Source: Bathymodiolus brooksi
Taxonomy: Eukaryota > Mollusca > Bivalvia > Mytilida > Modiolidae
Direction of reading: 5' to 3'
Length of the DNA: 64,000 bases
Assembly: GCA_963680875.1 (NCBI GenBank)
Contig: OY804579.1
Location: 77,799,095-77,863,094 of the forward strand
Made by a program: the position numbers and the translations under genes. Shown one piece after another: positions 32,587-43,725 of this stretch (position 1 is its first letter; every line of letters starts with the position of its first letter). The notes under the pieces were generated by a model. It was not told the DNA's origin. It was given only the letters and a program-made list of their open reading frames with translations, and searched no databases.

Positions 32587-32957
32587 CCGCAGCGGTGGTG
32601 TAATGGTTAGCGTGATCGTCTCGAGTGCGGTATATCGTGGGTTCGAGCCACGGTCGGGAAAAAACAAAGATTATAAAATTGGTATGTGTTGCTTCTCCGC
32701 TAAGCACGCAACATTAAGGAGAAAGAGGAAATACTGGTTGACTCAGAATCAGTATAATGGGTTCGAGTGGAGCGACATGCTTTCACGCCTACTGTTGTTT
32801 CAGCGAGCTAGAACTATAAACATCCATCTAATCGTGTTGGTCAAGTACAAAGCAGACCTCATCATCATCTCATTGAAAATTAACTTGTCCTCGCCATGAT
32901 ATACCTGAAATATTGCTGAGTTAACGTTAAACAACAATCACTCACTCACACAAATAT
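32587..32957 (+). mobile_element. SINE family S1, full length (best copy)
   Basis: The head 'ggtggtgtaatggttagcg' is an A-box-like match to tRNAs of the Asp/Glu type, and 'gtgggttcgagccacggt' is the B box. This gives an internal RNA polymerase III promoter. The body follows, then 'gttaaacaacaatcactcac' and ACTC repeats at the 3' end. Confidence 0.9.
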
Positions 32958-33378
32958 TATGCAATAACAAAAATGTCTCTTAAAAGAACCAAATTTGGTA
33001 TACTTGTAATCATAATATGTATTAGGTATTATTGAAATCCATGGCTATGAATTTTTGTCGATGTCGACCTCAATTAAAACTGAAGATCACTTGAAGAAAT
33101 CGCTCTTCAGTTTGTTTAAATACTCTTTATCAATCATATTTTACTTTCTTAATCAGATCAAAGGGGTCAAAATACGATCCAAGATAGGTTTTGAAGGTAA
33201 AAAATATTTACAAACGCTTTGTCAAAGTCTAACATAAAACGGATCTGGCTAATAAAATATTTGTTTTTCTATGTCAATTATAATCGAGGGAGAGAAAAAA
33301 CCACACATTTTTGAGTTTTGATACTATCCTTTGGTGGCACAAGAGAACCACACCTTGTATTCCTCTAGGGTAGGAAAT
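32958..33378. other. Unannotated stretch
   Basis: No gene is recognised. A 60-codon open frame at 33055-33237 is lysine- and serine-rich by composition and shows no motif. Confidence 0.35.
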
Positions 33379-33508
33379 GTTTGAAGATACCAACGGTGTA
33401 ATCAGAAGTAATGACCAAAGGAACAATGGTGGACAAACCACTACACAGAAAACTAATACAGATTACAATGAACAACACGAACCCCTCCCCCCCAACCCCC
33501 CCCCCCCC
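33379..33508 (+). repeat. Dispersed repeat 'R-dim', copy 1
   Basis: The order 'tttgaagatacca', 'caatggtggacaaa', 'cactacacagaaaactaa', 'aacacgaacccc' matches the copy at 38686-38828 and, on the other strand, 51405-51476. I associate this text with repeats common in mussel genomes. A 13-base C tract follows at 33496-33508. Confidence 0.7.
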
Positions 33509-33611
33509 AAATAGAAACCTGGTGAACTTGATCAGGTGGTCAGGAAGGGTGCATATATTAAGTTTCTGCTTCCTTAGTTTATATCTTGGATTTAATAATT
33601 CGAAGTAAGAA

Positions 33612-33900
33612 TATGATTGATTGATTGATTTATTTATTGATTTTTGGTGTTTAACGCCACTCAGCAATATTTCAGCTATATCATGGCGACCAGTTTTTGT
33701 TGTGGGAGAAGCTGGAGTACCCGGAAAGAACCACCGACCATGGGCAAGCAACTGGTAAACTTTATCACTTGCGGATGCGAGTCGAGTGCACCCTTTTTGT
33801 AATTTACAAAGCCGGGCGCGAACACACGCCGTATTGGTGATCGGCTTGAATGAGTTGTTGGGTAATCCAACTACCTAGCTCATTGAGCCACCTGGACCCT
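33612..33900 (-). mobile_element. SINE family S3, full length
   Basis: On the minus strand it has the head 'ggtccaggtggctcaatgag' and a B-box region 'gtgtgttcgcgcccgg'. The body shares 'gataaagtttaccagttgct' and the 'gctgagtggcgttaaacacc' tail with S2. The terminal repeat is (AATC)n. Only the head and a short upstream body segment differ from S2. Confidence 0.88.
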
Positions 33901-34446
33901 AAGTAAGAATATGATCATTCATTTTAATTGTTAGCTATATTCGCCCTGCCTATTCGAACACTCGGTTTATTCGAACTAAAATAGTAGATCCCTTCGAATT
34001 CGAAACAACAATATTATACTGTCTCTACTAAATATCGTAATTAATATATTTACAATATACAAATGTATTCACATTGTCGAAAAGTGTATAATTTATTTGT
34101 ACCAACTTCAGAAATAGGCAGAAAACCGAGTCTTTGCGAGTTTTCTGGTCTGTTTCATAGCTAGTGCAAATATATTCTTGTTTATCGATAATATACTGAT
34201 ATTTAGTTATTCTGCAATGTAAAAAAGTCTAAAACAACTGCCAAACTTTACCAAAAAGAATAGAAAGAATCGTCATTTTCCCATTCGTTTTTAAAGATAT
34301 CTGTCTTTTTAAACAATCCGTGCTTTACTGTTACCGTTTTTCACCGTATGCTCTACAGGAATCATGAACCAGGAGATTGTTATTTGTATGCATGCTAGAA
34401 AAATAAAGCAAACAAAAATATGTGTATGCCTTTATATTGTTCAGCA

Positions 34447-34708
34447 GATATTGATTGATTGATTGTTTTTTGGTGTTTAACGCCACTTTCAGCAATATTT
34501 CAGCTATATCATGGCGACCAGGTTTAGTGGTGGAAGAAGCCAGAGTACCCGGAGAGAACCACCGACCATGGGCAAGCAACTGGTAAACTTTATCACTTGC
34601 GACTGTGAGTCGAGTGCACCCTTTTTGTAAATTTACGCCGTATTTGTGTTAGGCTTGCATGAGTTGTTAGGTAATCCAACTACCTAACTCATTGAGCCAC
34701 CCGGGCCC
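34447..34708 (-). mobile_element. SINE family S3, second copy
   Basis: Same arrangement and strand as the copy about 800 bases upstream, also ending in (AATC)n. A deletion removes the B-box segment 'gtgggttcgcgcccgg', so this copy probably cannot be transcribed. Confidence 0.88.
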
Positions 34709-36269
34709 TGCAGATATTGCAGAATGTAAGATCACATGGTTATAAATAACAAACTATTCTCTTTCAACCTGTTAGACATGTTTCAAGTGATAAAACTGCA
34801 CTGATCGACTATGTGACATTTATTAGCTGAAACGGTTCATTTTATCATATAATCATTTGTCTTCTTTTAAGACATAGTGATTATATCCTTAATGAAGGAA
34901 GCCCTTATAAAGCATGTTCTGTATTTCAGACCGTTTATGTAGGTGTTTCTTTTTGAACATTATATTTAACTGCCAATAATATATGTTGCAGTGATGTAGA
35001 ATAATTCTTCTAAGCATAATTTAACTTCCAATATTTGTATATGTTGTAACATCTGTGATGAAATGGTATATCGATACATCGGTTTAAAAGAAATGTTTGA
35101 CATTTTTCAAATGTAATTTTACATATACATGGCACTCGTTTACATAGATTTTTATGAATTATATATATATAATAAGTTTGTGTGTGTTGTTCTTGTACAG
35201 GAGGAATTGCCCCGGGCACCTGTCGCAAGGTTAAGTGGTAACTGTATATACATCACACCGTTACATACAACTAGACTGTTTTCTTGGACGGATATTAAAA
35301 TGTGCATTTATATAAGATGGAGAAAATCTAATTATGTGAGTGAGTGATCAAAACACTTGGTAAGTAGAATCTTTTATTAATTCTTTTTGTCAAATTAGAT
35401 CTAGAATTTCCATTGAAAATTTACGCAACGCCACTTCATGGTGTCGGAAAACGTTGACCAATGATTTAACAAGTATCTGATGGTATATGACTTGAATATT
35501 GTATGTCAGTGGAAATATTTAAATTGTATAAAATGTCAGTTAATTAGGTAATATAAAAAAGATATAACACTATTAATAACATAATTAGACACAAATTACT
35601 CAGTTCATGTCTTGATGTGAATAAATAAAAATCTCGAATATCAAAAATAGTTTAGGTTAAACATATTTTATTTGCTCAAATTTGCATAAAGAATAAGACA
35701 AACTAGTTAGACATTAGGCTTATAAAGTCTCCTATGTACAATAATTTACAAGAGTATTTGATAAAGCAAGAATGTATATGTAATATATGTAAAATGAACC
35801 ATTTGTGTTTTGAAGTATGGCACTGCAAAGTAAGCTTTTATTGGACTTTTTTGCACTAATTTATGTTAACTGTGCTGAAAATGGGAACGTTTTGCCGCCA
35901 CCTTCTTTAATTTCTTTATTTATCATGATCAGTCAGTTATTTTTATTTTTATTTTTATTTTTTTTTAAATGGTTTATTAATATTCGGAATGTGCTGTCAA
36001 TATCCAAAAATTGATATCGAATGTCATGGTTAATGTTTGTTTATATAGACAAAGAGAGAATTTGACACCATGTTGTATAGGTATTCGGGCAAGACATGGT
36101 TATTATTTGATTAATGACTTGACAAGGTTTACACATGTGTTGTTATGAAAATCTTTTTTCCACATACTAGTACAATGGAGTTGTTCATATTAGGAAATAT
36201 CCAATTTGATTGGACTTGGACTAAGGACTAATTGAAGTACATGAGCTACATTTGTAATCCTGGCATGTT
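34709..36269. other. Unannotated stretch
   Basis: No gene is recognised. At about 35190-35240 a pyrimidine-rich tract ending 'cttgtacag' precedes a short GC-rich pocket ('gaggaattgccccgggcac') and 'gcaaggttaagt'. This resembles a tiny exon, but is too short to claim. A (TTTTTA)n tract lies at 35937-35966. Confidence 0.35.
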
Positions 36270-36318
36270 GTTGGTGTTAGGGTTATGGTGTTTAACGTCA
36301 CTTTCAACAATATTTCAG
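36270..36318 (-). mobile_element. SINE family S2, 3'-end fragment
   Basis: Only the tail and about 40 bases of body remain. It lies tail-outward in front of the plus-strand S2 copy at 36411, so the pair forms an inverted arrangement. Confidence 0.75.
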
Positions 36319-36410
36319 TTGTGGCAGGTTAATATCGAAACAATTACATGTAGAAATAGATAACAAGAAAATTGATGTTCTTTGCTCTGTGTGTATTGCC
36401 ATGGATTTGG

Positions 36411-36680
36411 GTGGCGTCGTGATCGTATGGTAGTTGGATTTACAACTACCTATGTAATCAGTGCCTATCACCACTAAAGTTGTGAGTTTGAACCCCGTTC
36501 ATGGCGAGGTGTACTCAATGCAACATTATGTGATACAATTTGTCAGTTGCTTGCGACAGGTCGTTTGTTTTCTCCAGGTACTCCGGTTTCCTCCACCAAT
36601 AAAACTGACTTCCACAATATAACTGAAATATTGTTGAAAGTGGCGTTAAACACCATAAACCAAACCAAACCAACCCATGG
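36411..36680 (+). mobile_element. SINE family S2, full length
   Basis: Head 'gtcgtgatcgtatggtagtt', B box 'gagtttgaacccc', body, 3' end 'gtggcgttaaacaccataaa' and a CCAAA-repeat tail. It is among the best S2 copies in the window. Confidence 0.9.
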
Positions 36681-36849
36681 ATTGGTGTATTGGCATGATT
36701 AAAGAAGATGTAACAATACTAACTTAGACTAAGAGTGTTATGAGTGAAGGCACCTCAAGATAGAAAAGTGCAGATGAACTATTAGTTTTATTATGTCCTA
36801 AAAATATACATGTATATATGTGTATGGGTCCATAATTCTGTCACAAACA

Positions 36850-37130
36850 TTGTCCTCTTTATTGAACCTATGCATGTACATGTTTTCCTATTTTCCTTCG
36901 TCGTTTATGAACATACATGTTTTTTTTATTTGTCCCCTTTATTGAACTTGCACATTTCATATTTGTTCCTCCCCCTTCTTGAAGGTGCATGTCTTATGAT
37001 TTACCACCTTTATCGAACATAATGTTTTCTTATTTGTCACCTTTATTGAGCATGCAAGTTTTCTTGCCCACCCCCTTTTTCCACTCCTGAATTGAACATG
37101 CATGTTTTCTTATTTCCCCCTTGATAAGAT
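36850..37130. repeat. Degenerate ~35-60-bp tandem repeats
   Basis: Units of the form 'gaacatgcatgttttcttat' then 'ttgtcccctttatt' recur five or six times with substitutions and length changes. Confidence 0.6.
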
Positions 37131-37269
37131 ATTAGTACAGCCTGTTAGATATTAACTTATGATTATACATTCACACTTGGATTAAAGCATTAATGTAATG
37201 TAGATAAAATCAAACACTTTTATATATTATTCATCACCTTAAAGCAATGTTTGGATGTAATCTCTATTT

Positions 37270-37690
37270 GATCTGTATATGGCCGAGGGGTCTAAATAGA
37301 TCGTAATTATGCTAAGCGAATCGGTTTTGCTGTATACCTAAGGTGTGAGTTCGAATCCAGCTGATGAAAGAACAAAAACGCCATGTTCTTACCACGTTTT
37401 GTTTTGCCATCACTTAGATGTCCGTCGTCCGTTGGTTTTTCACATTTTAATTATCGTCTGTAAAAATACTCGACCAAATTTAACCAAGCTTGACAGACAT
37501 GGTATTTGGGAAGAAGAGATCCAGATTTATACAAACACAGTTGATCATCCTTGACGAAAGGGCTATGGAATTGGGAGAGGTGAAATTATGTAAGTCTGTT
37601 TTGACAAAATCATCACTGTTAAGTTTGGTTCCATTTGGTAAAGCAGTTTTGCAGGAGAAGATTAAAATGTGAAAATGTTCACCCACGACT
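37270..37690 (+). repeat. Dispersed repeat with a degenerate tRNA-like head
   Basis: 'ggccgaggggtctaaa' and 'gtgagttcgaatccagct' resemble the A and B boxes of a leucine-type tRNA. The following body ('tttggtatttgggaagaag'-like, 'agatccagatttatacaaac', 'gttgatcatcctt') matches the headless copy at 50700-50990. It is probably another SINE family. Confidence 0.5.
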
Positions 37691-38221
37691 GACCAAAGCT
37701 TAATTTAATTGGCCTTTGACTAGATGAGCTAGATATGATCAGTTTTTCCATAACGAAAGTATAATAAAAGAAATGAATCACTTGACCATGAATCAATCAA
37801 ATTAAAATTAGATGTTTGTTGTATCTTTTTCGCTCCTTTTTTTGGGGACAATACATACACATCTAACAACATCCCATATGGACTCATGCCCGGGGTCATA
37901 TCTTCAACCGACCACTCAGCGATGAGCATTTTAAATCGCTATGTATCAAACCGAGGATACACCAGGAGGTGTTGTCCGATTGATCAATATAGTTAACTGT
38001 CTTTCATATTATTGAACAGCTAAAAACTATGGACGTAGCTGTTATTGTTTAATTGGATTTGACTCTGAATATGAATTAATCTTGACGAGAAACCAGATCT
38101 TAATTAAGCTACTTCAGCTGCAGATATACACAACTACAGGTCAAAATGTTACATGTACTTGACCACAATGATAATACATGTAGATTTATTGGTCATATGC
38201 TACAATCAATTATAACTTATA
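37691..38221. other. Unannotated stretch
   Basis: No gene or repeat family is recognised. Confidence 0.4.
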
Positions 38222-38585
38222 GAAATAGAAATAAATTCATCAAATCACAGAACTAGAAATATATTCACCAAATCACAGAAATGGAGATAACTTCATCAAA
38301 ACTCCAAAAAATAGAAATAATTTTGTGAAACCGATTGTCGTCCAAATATTTTGAAAAAAAATGAAGTGAAAGTCATGGGATTTGAAAAAAAAAGATAAAA
38401 TTTAAATATACATTTATGACAGCAATATTTTAAAATTTTATCAAGAATGTGCATCATTTCACTCAACAGTGCACAGTAAAGTGGCGTTAGACATCATAAT
38501 CCGCATTACTCAACAGTACTGTCCAATCATATTACTCAACAGTACTGTCCAATCACATTACTCAACAGTACTGTCCAATCACATT
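38222..38585. repeat. Two small tandem arrays
   Basis: At 38222-38325 there are about three ~32-base units based on 'atagaaataaattcatcaaa' and 'tcacagaa'. At 38504-38585 there are three exact-length 26-base units, 'cattactcaacagtactgtc' plus 'caatca'. Confidence 0.8.
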
Positions 38586-38685
38586 ACTTCAAATGACACA
38601 CATGTTGTATGTTATTAAAAAAGAAAATGGCATCCGTAAAATGCATATTACTGCCATGCCACGTGACAACAGCTTTGTAATTAAA

Positions 38686-38828
38686 GTTTGAAGATACCAA
38701 AGGGGTCATCAGAAGTTCTTAATCAGAGAAGGACAGACAACACAATGGCCAAAAGAAAAAGGACAAAAGGACAAACAATCCTCTATAAAACACTACACAG
38801 AAAACTAAAGTTTGAACATCACGAACCG
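38686..38828 (+). repeat. Dispersed repeat 'R-dim', copy 2
   Basis: Same landmarks as the copy at 33379: 'tttgaagatacca', 'aaaaggacaaa', 'cactacacagaaaactaa', 'acgaaccgcac'. Confidence 0.7.
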
Positions 38829-39284
38829 CACTAAAAACTGGGGGTGAACTCATGTACTGTAGATATGTAAGCATAAAATTCTGGGCAAATGAATTAAAAT
38901 GTTTTCTATTTACATTAAACATATATTTACTATACATGGAACTCCAACTGAAATTTGGTGTGCATCAACTGTGTATATTTGTTTTTCTATTCAGACAGTG
39001 TTTATGTAAAAGGTGTCTTGCGAGTCGTTTTAAAATGTTACACTAAACGAATAATATTTAAATAATCTTCTCAAATGTTAATAATACAAAGACACCATTT
39101 TGTATTAAAAATCACTTTCATTGGCACACTGTATCTAACTAATGTATCTCCATATAGACATCTAGACAGCATTTAAAGAGTGTTAATTATTGTTGATATG
39201 TGGTCGGTTCGACATGGACCTCTTTTAAACGAACAAACAAACAATCGATTAATGGAGTCATTTAAACGTAATATAACACTCCTA
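38829..39284. other. Unannotated stretch
   Basis: No gene is recognised up to the TA at 39283-39284 that borders the transposon. Confidence 0.4.
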
Positions 39285-41610
39285 AAGTAATAATTTTTTG
39301 ATTAGAAAACGGAAAATTTGAGTTTTCTCGAAAACAATACATTTTTTTAAAACACAGTAAACGAGAGTTTTGTGCAGAATTTTACTACCATTTTTAAAAT
39401 ATGCATTTCATCTAACAATAACCTTTCATTATTGCTGCACTCATCTGAAATTTGACATTTTCCCCGATTTTTACCGCCAAAATAGAGGTGGGAGTAAACT
39501 AACTAGAGGTAGCAGCCAGGTAAATCTTACCTTGATAGAGACAGAGACACGTGTACAGGCATTTTTTGACACTCCATTTTTAAACTTTAAAATCTTTCTA
39601 AAAGTTCACATAAAATTTCTTCATAAACCTATTTTTTGACATCTTAACATGTATATAAACATCGCAAGAATGGGTAAAACAAAGGACTTGTCAAAAGATT
39701 GTAAAAACATTGTGTTAAATCTATTCAAGTTTTTTCAGCTTGAGAAGGCCAGGGGAAGACCATTTTATTCCCCAGATAATTTGATTAAAAGAACATGCAA
39801 GGCTGCTGGCATATCTTACAGTTCTGTGTATAGAGTTGTAAACGGTAAAAGTCCTCCTGAATCCAACAGACCGAAAGAAAGAAAGAAAACTCTTGATGAT
39901 TTTGACCGTTGCGTTATTAAACGGACCGTTCATAGCATGTACAACAGGGAAATTGCCCCAACAGTCTCAAAAATTATGAAAAAAATTGAAGATACAATTA
40001 AAATCTCGAAATCAACGCTTACTTTAACTTTATTAGATCTTGGTTATAAGTACAAAAAATCCGGCGATAATAGGAGGCTTTTATATGATCAGAGGTCAGT
40101 AATAAATGATCGGTGTAATTACCTCCGAAAAATCAGGAAGTTTCGAGAGGATGGGTATGAAATTGTATATTTGGATGAGACCTGGGTTAATCAGAATCAT
40201 GCCACTGACTACATGTGGTTACCAGTTGATGGTTCTGATGCCCCAGAGATCCCTTCAGGAAAAGGTAAAAGGTTGATAGTTTTGCACGCTAGTAATCGTG
40301 AGGAGGGTTTGATTGATTGGTGTGATTTGGTTTTTCTTGCCAAAGCTAAAGATGGGGATTATCACCAAGAAATGAACGGGCCCATCTTTCTAAACTGGTT
40401 CGAAAATCAGCTTATGCCAGCATTAAAAAGCCCAAGTGTTATCGTTTTAGATAATGCCAGTTATCACAACATCAAGACTGAAGAAACTGTTGTGCCAAAC
40501 TTTAATCAGAGAAAAGCTGTCTTACAAGATTATCTTTCAAAACACAACATTCCTTTTCAGCCCCTTGAAACTAAAAAACAACTTTATGAAAAAATCAAAT
40601 TTAAGAAACTCCTTTCCGTTTTTAAAACTGATAAAATTGCCAACCTACACGGTCACGAAGTTCTAAGAACCCCTGTTCGCCATTGCGAATTGAACCCCAT
40701 AGAACTTATTTGGGCACAGGTTAAAGGGTTTGTTGCAGAAAACAATACAACTTTTCGTTTGAAGGATGTGAAAGAACTTGTTTATGGGGGGTTTGGCAGA
40801 ATTACAAAGGAAGTTTGGGCGAAGGCAGAAGACCATGTATTAAAAATAGAAAAGGAGTATGGGAAAGAGAATTGCATTGATAGGAGTGAGATTCCCCCAA
40901 TAATAATTGATTTTGATGACGACGAGTCCAGCGACGAGGAAAGCTGAATCCAGTCCAACATGATTACATATTGAACGGGTATACCGGTTGTAAATGACAG
41001 ATTGTACATAACGTTTTTACCTATAAAATTTTATTCATATCCAATAATTGTGTACTCTATGTCTAACTTCAGTGAATTTATTAGCAGAAAAGACCGTTCT
41101 TTTTCGAATTATTTCAGAAAGATTGAAATAGCTTGGTCAAATTAAAAATCAGTAATTATGGAAATTTATGATTTCAAGTTTTTTTCAAAATTTTCGAGGT
41201 AAATCTCAGGTAAGCATGTGTATAAATGTCACGTAGTCAAATGCATTAACCATGAAGGGAACAATAGCCTTCTCCGGCACTTCGACGAGAGACAATAGAC
41301 CAGCTGCGGGACCACCGTCGTTCCTATTGTTATATGGGATTACGTCCACGGTGAGTTGGCTGTCACATTTAACGAGCAAACTTGGCCTATTTTGAAGAAC
41401 TTAGCCTGAAATAAAGACCAAAATAACGCCAAAAATTGGTAATTTTTCAGATGAGCAGGGCCTTCAGAATAATTTCAACCGTAAATATTTATACAATTCC
41501 AAAATGGTAGTAAAATTCCTGACAAAACTCTCGTTGGATGCGTTAAAAAAAAATCTACGCTTTACGAAATATTTAGATTTTTCCGTTTTCTAATCAAAAA
41601 ATTATTACTT
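39285..41610 (+). mobile_element. IS630/Tc1/mariner-type transposon, complete copy 2
   Basis: The element is 2326 bp, the same length as copy 1, and flanked by TA at 39283-39284 and 41611-41612. The outer terminal repeats are the same 32 bases. Sequence identity to copy 1 is very high across terminal, untranslated and coding parts, while the flanks are unrelated. The two are therefore independent recent insertions of one family, not a duplication of the region. Its transposase is intact. Confidence 0.95.
39670..40947 (+). CDS. DDE transposase, IS630/Tc1/mariner superfamily, copy 2
   Basis: A 425-residue transposase with D169, D261 and E345 in the same contexts as copy 1, both DNA-binding helical segments and the acidic tail (DDDESSDEES). 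I start it at MGKTK (39670). An upstream in-frame ATG at 39649 would add seven residues, but it exists only because of an A-to-G change relative to copy 1, where the codon is ATA. Versus copy 1 it has P31, D79, E94, A96, M103, K105, E193, S208, W217, P238 and D422. S96A, S238P and R217W are the least conservative. Which copy is closer to an active source cannot be told from two sequences. Confidence 0.93.
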   Translation: MGKTKDLSKDCKNIVLNLFKFFQLEKARGRPFYSPDNLIKRTCKAAGISYSSVYRVVNGKSPPESNRPKERKKTLDDFDRCVIKRTVHSMYNREIAPTVSKIMKKIEDTIKISKSTLTLTLLDLGYKYKKSGDNRRLLYDQRSVINDRCNYLRKIRKFREDGYEIVYLDETWVNQNHATDYMWLPVDGSDAPEIPSGKGKRLIVLHASNREEGLIDWCDLVFLAKAKDGDYHQEMNGPIFLNWFENQLMPALKSPSVIVLDNASYHNIKTEETVVPNFNQRKAVLQDYLSKHNIPFQPLETKKQLYEKIKFKKLLSVFKTDKIANLHGHEVLRTPVRHCELNPIELIWAQVKGFVAENNTTFRLKDVKELVYGGFGRITKEVWAKAEDHVLKIEKEYGKENCIDRSEIPPIIIDFDDDESSDEES

Positions 41611-41612
41611 TA

Positions 41613-41888
41613 GTAGAATAATAAGGAAGACACCTGCGCAGAATACGATTACATGTACATATATATGTTAAAGATAATTACTATAATAAAGGTGAGATGT
41701 TTTTGTGGTATCAATCATGTCACCTGTTTTATATGATGCCACACCTTATTTATATATCTATTTCATGTCTGTTTCGTCCTGATATTAACTTATTGTTATT
41801 ATTATAGCATTATATCTACCGTAATTCTACATACACCGTGGAAATGTTGTTGTTTTCAGTGGTTAATTTGTACTGATTGTCTTGCTAT
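41613..41888. other. Unannotated stretch
   Basis: No gene or repeat family is recognised. Confidence 0.4.
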
Positions 41889-42398
41889 CCATAAGTGTTC
41901 TATCAGTGGTATATTTGTGCGGTATATCGTGGGTTCGAAGCCCGGTTGAGTCAAACAAATGACTATAAATATGATATTTGCTGCTTCGCCGCGAATCACG
42001 CGAAAATAAGGAGTGAAAGCAAAGAATATAATTATGATATTGTGTCCGAATGGAGTGACATATCTATCCACGGACTGTTGTTTTAGTGGAATTGAGTGAC
42101 ATGTCTATCCGCGGACTGTTGTTTTAGTGGAATTGAGTGACATGTCTATCCGCGGACTGTTGTTTTAGTGGAATGGAGTGACATGTCTATCCGCGGACTG
42201 TTGTTTTAGTGGAATGGAGTGACATGTCTATCCGCGGACTGTTGTCTTAGTGAGTTAACACTATAACAATTCAACTAGGCGTGTTGAACTAGTACAAAGC
42301 GTGCATCACCATCATCTTTTCAAATGTAACTTGTTCTCGCCATGATATAGCTGAAATAAAATTACATACTTGCCGTTAAACAACAGTCATTCACTCAC
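41889..42398 (+). mobile_element. SINE family S1 with an internal tandem expansion
   Basis: Head and B box ('gtgggttcgaagcccgg'), body and tail ('gttaaacaacagtcattcac') are those of S1. The body segment 'gagtgacatgtctatccgcg' plus 'gactgttgttttagtggaat' is present five times in tandem (42053-42258, starts at 42053, 42094, 42135, 42176, 42217), a period of 41. Other S1 copies carry it once. Confidence 0.9.
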
Positions 42399-43424
42399 GT
42401 AATATGAATAGTTGCTCACAATTTCACTGGTTTCCTCTTGAATTGACGATATTTTCTAAACCTTGATTAATGACGCTATTAATTTGCTTGTTTTTGTTTT
42501 TCTTTTATACTGGCTATTGTCAGGTTATCAATCAGCTAATGTTTACAATTACAGTATGAACATATCTTGTTTTATGTGTCGTTTAACTACCTTTTAACCT
42601 AAGCGTAATCTTCTGAAATGACGGCAGAGTAACTTTGGTCAAAATTATCATTGTTTGTCGAAAAGGAAGAATTGGCTGACTTGAGCTAATTATGTCACCA
42701 ACATTTCATTGTACCGGTTCTAGTATTTCTTTTGACGGCCACACCGCTAGGCGGTGGAGTCATCGTGTTTTACCCATGTCTGTACCTAGTAGGTACGGAC
42801 ATATTTGGTTTCCGTTCAATGATTTAAATTCCTTTAAACAAATCATTTGCAATTTATTCACAAATTCAGAGACATGTTTGAATTTTTCTGTTCTGGAATT
42901 ATGCTCCTGTTTTCTCTAGCTGGACGCGAGGGTATCCATGTTCTATGAACACATTCCCCCATTTTATTTTGTTGTATTTTGTGATTTCTTTGTTGTTTTC
43001 AATACGAATGTACTAAAAACAAAAACTTACTTTGTTTTTTGTATATACATGTACTTATTTTTTCTCTCATTTAGTTTTAGTGTTATCCACATGTGTAGCG
43101 AAGATGCATGTGTACATAATTCGAACAACATCATTTTCCATATATTGTAGCGTTTCCTTCTTGTTACATATGTTAAGTGATGATCTATTATGGAGCTAGT
43201 GTAACGTTCCCTGTTGTTACGTAATACTAAGTGATGATATATGATGGAGCTATATGGGTTGGGAAAAGAATCTTTCGTGTAATTTATTCATTCTCACGAA
43301 GTATTTGAAATAAAATATATGTCTTTAAACATGTTTAAAGGAGTAATTGCATGTGGATGTACAATTTAATGTATGTATCTTTAAAATACCATTGTCAGCA
43401 TCATTTCAGTCACGTAGAACCACG
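42399..43424. other. Unannotated stretch
   Basis: About 1 kb without a recognised gene. Open frames at 42692-42919 and 42938-43150 have no motif and end in T-rich sequence. Confidence 0.35.
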
Positions 43425-43722
43425 TTGGTGGTGTAATAGCTAGTAGCGTGCTGACCGACCATCGAGTGCAGTAGGTCGTGGGTTCGAGCCCCGGTTTGGT
43501 CAAGCCAAAGACTTAAAAATTGGTAATTGTTGCTTCTCAGCTAAATACGCAGTATTAAAAAGTAAGAACTGAGACTGGATAACTCGGAATCATGATAATG
43601 TGTCCGGGTGGATCGGTATCTTTATTAGTGGACTGTTATTGCAGTATGCTAACACTACCGAAATGCAAGTCAGCGTGTTAGCGTAATACAAAACAGTTAT
43701 CATCATCATCTCATCAAAACGT
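43425..43722 (+). mobile_element. SINE family S1, 3' end cut by the next element
   Basis: The head 'ggtggtgtaatagctagt' and B box 'gtgggttcgagccccgg' are present. The body runs to 'tcatcatcatctcatcaaaa' and then stops where the 168-bp repeat element begins, so its tail is lost or displaced. Confidence 0.85.
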
Positions 43723-43725
43723 TTG

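Noticed and set aside
32587..32660. Functional tRNA gene
   Set aside because: A- and B-box-like segments are present, but the acceptor stem does not pair and the sequence continues into an S1 SINE body repeated elsewhere.
33365..33751. 128-codon minus-strand frame
   Set aside because: It covers an S3 SINE tail, a C tract and a dispersed repeat. It is a mosaic of repeats, not a gene.
35129..35347. Small exon-like pocket ('cttgtacag' then a GC-rich segment)
   Set aside because: The acceptor looks good, but the possible exon is under 40 bases with only an approximate donor. It cannot be supported without transcripts.
37270..37370. Leucine-type tRNA gene
   Set aside because: The boxes are recognisable but the spacing and stems are wrong, and it is followed by a dispersed repeat body. 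It is more likely a SINE head.
39649..39669. Seven-residue N-terminal extension of transposase copy 2
   Set aside because: The upstream ATG is absent in copy 1 (ATA), while MGKTK is common to both.
21046..41610. Segmental inverted duplication of the whole transposon region
   Set aside because: Similarity stops exactly at the TA borders on both sides, so these are two separate insertions.
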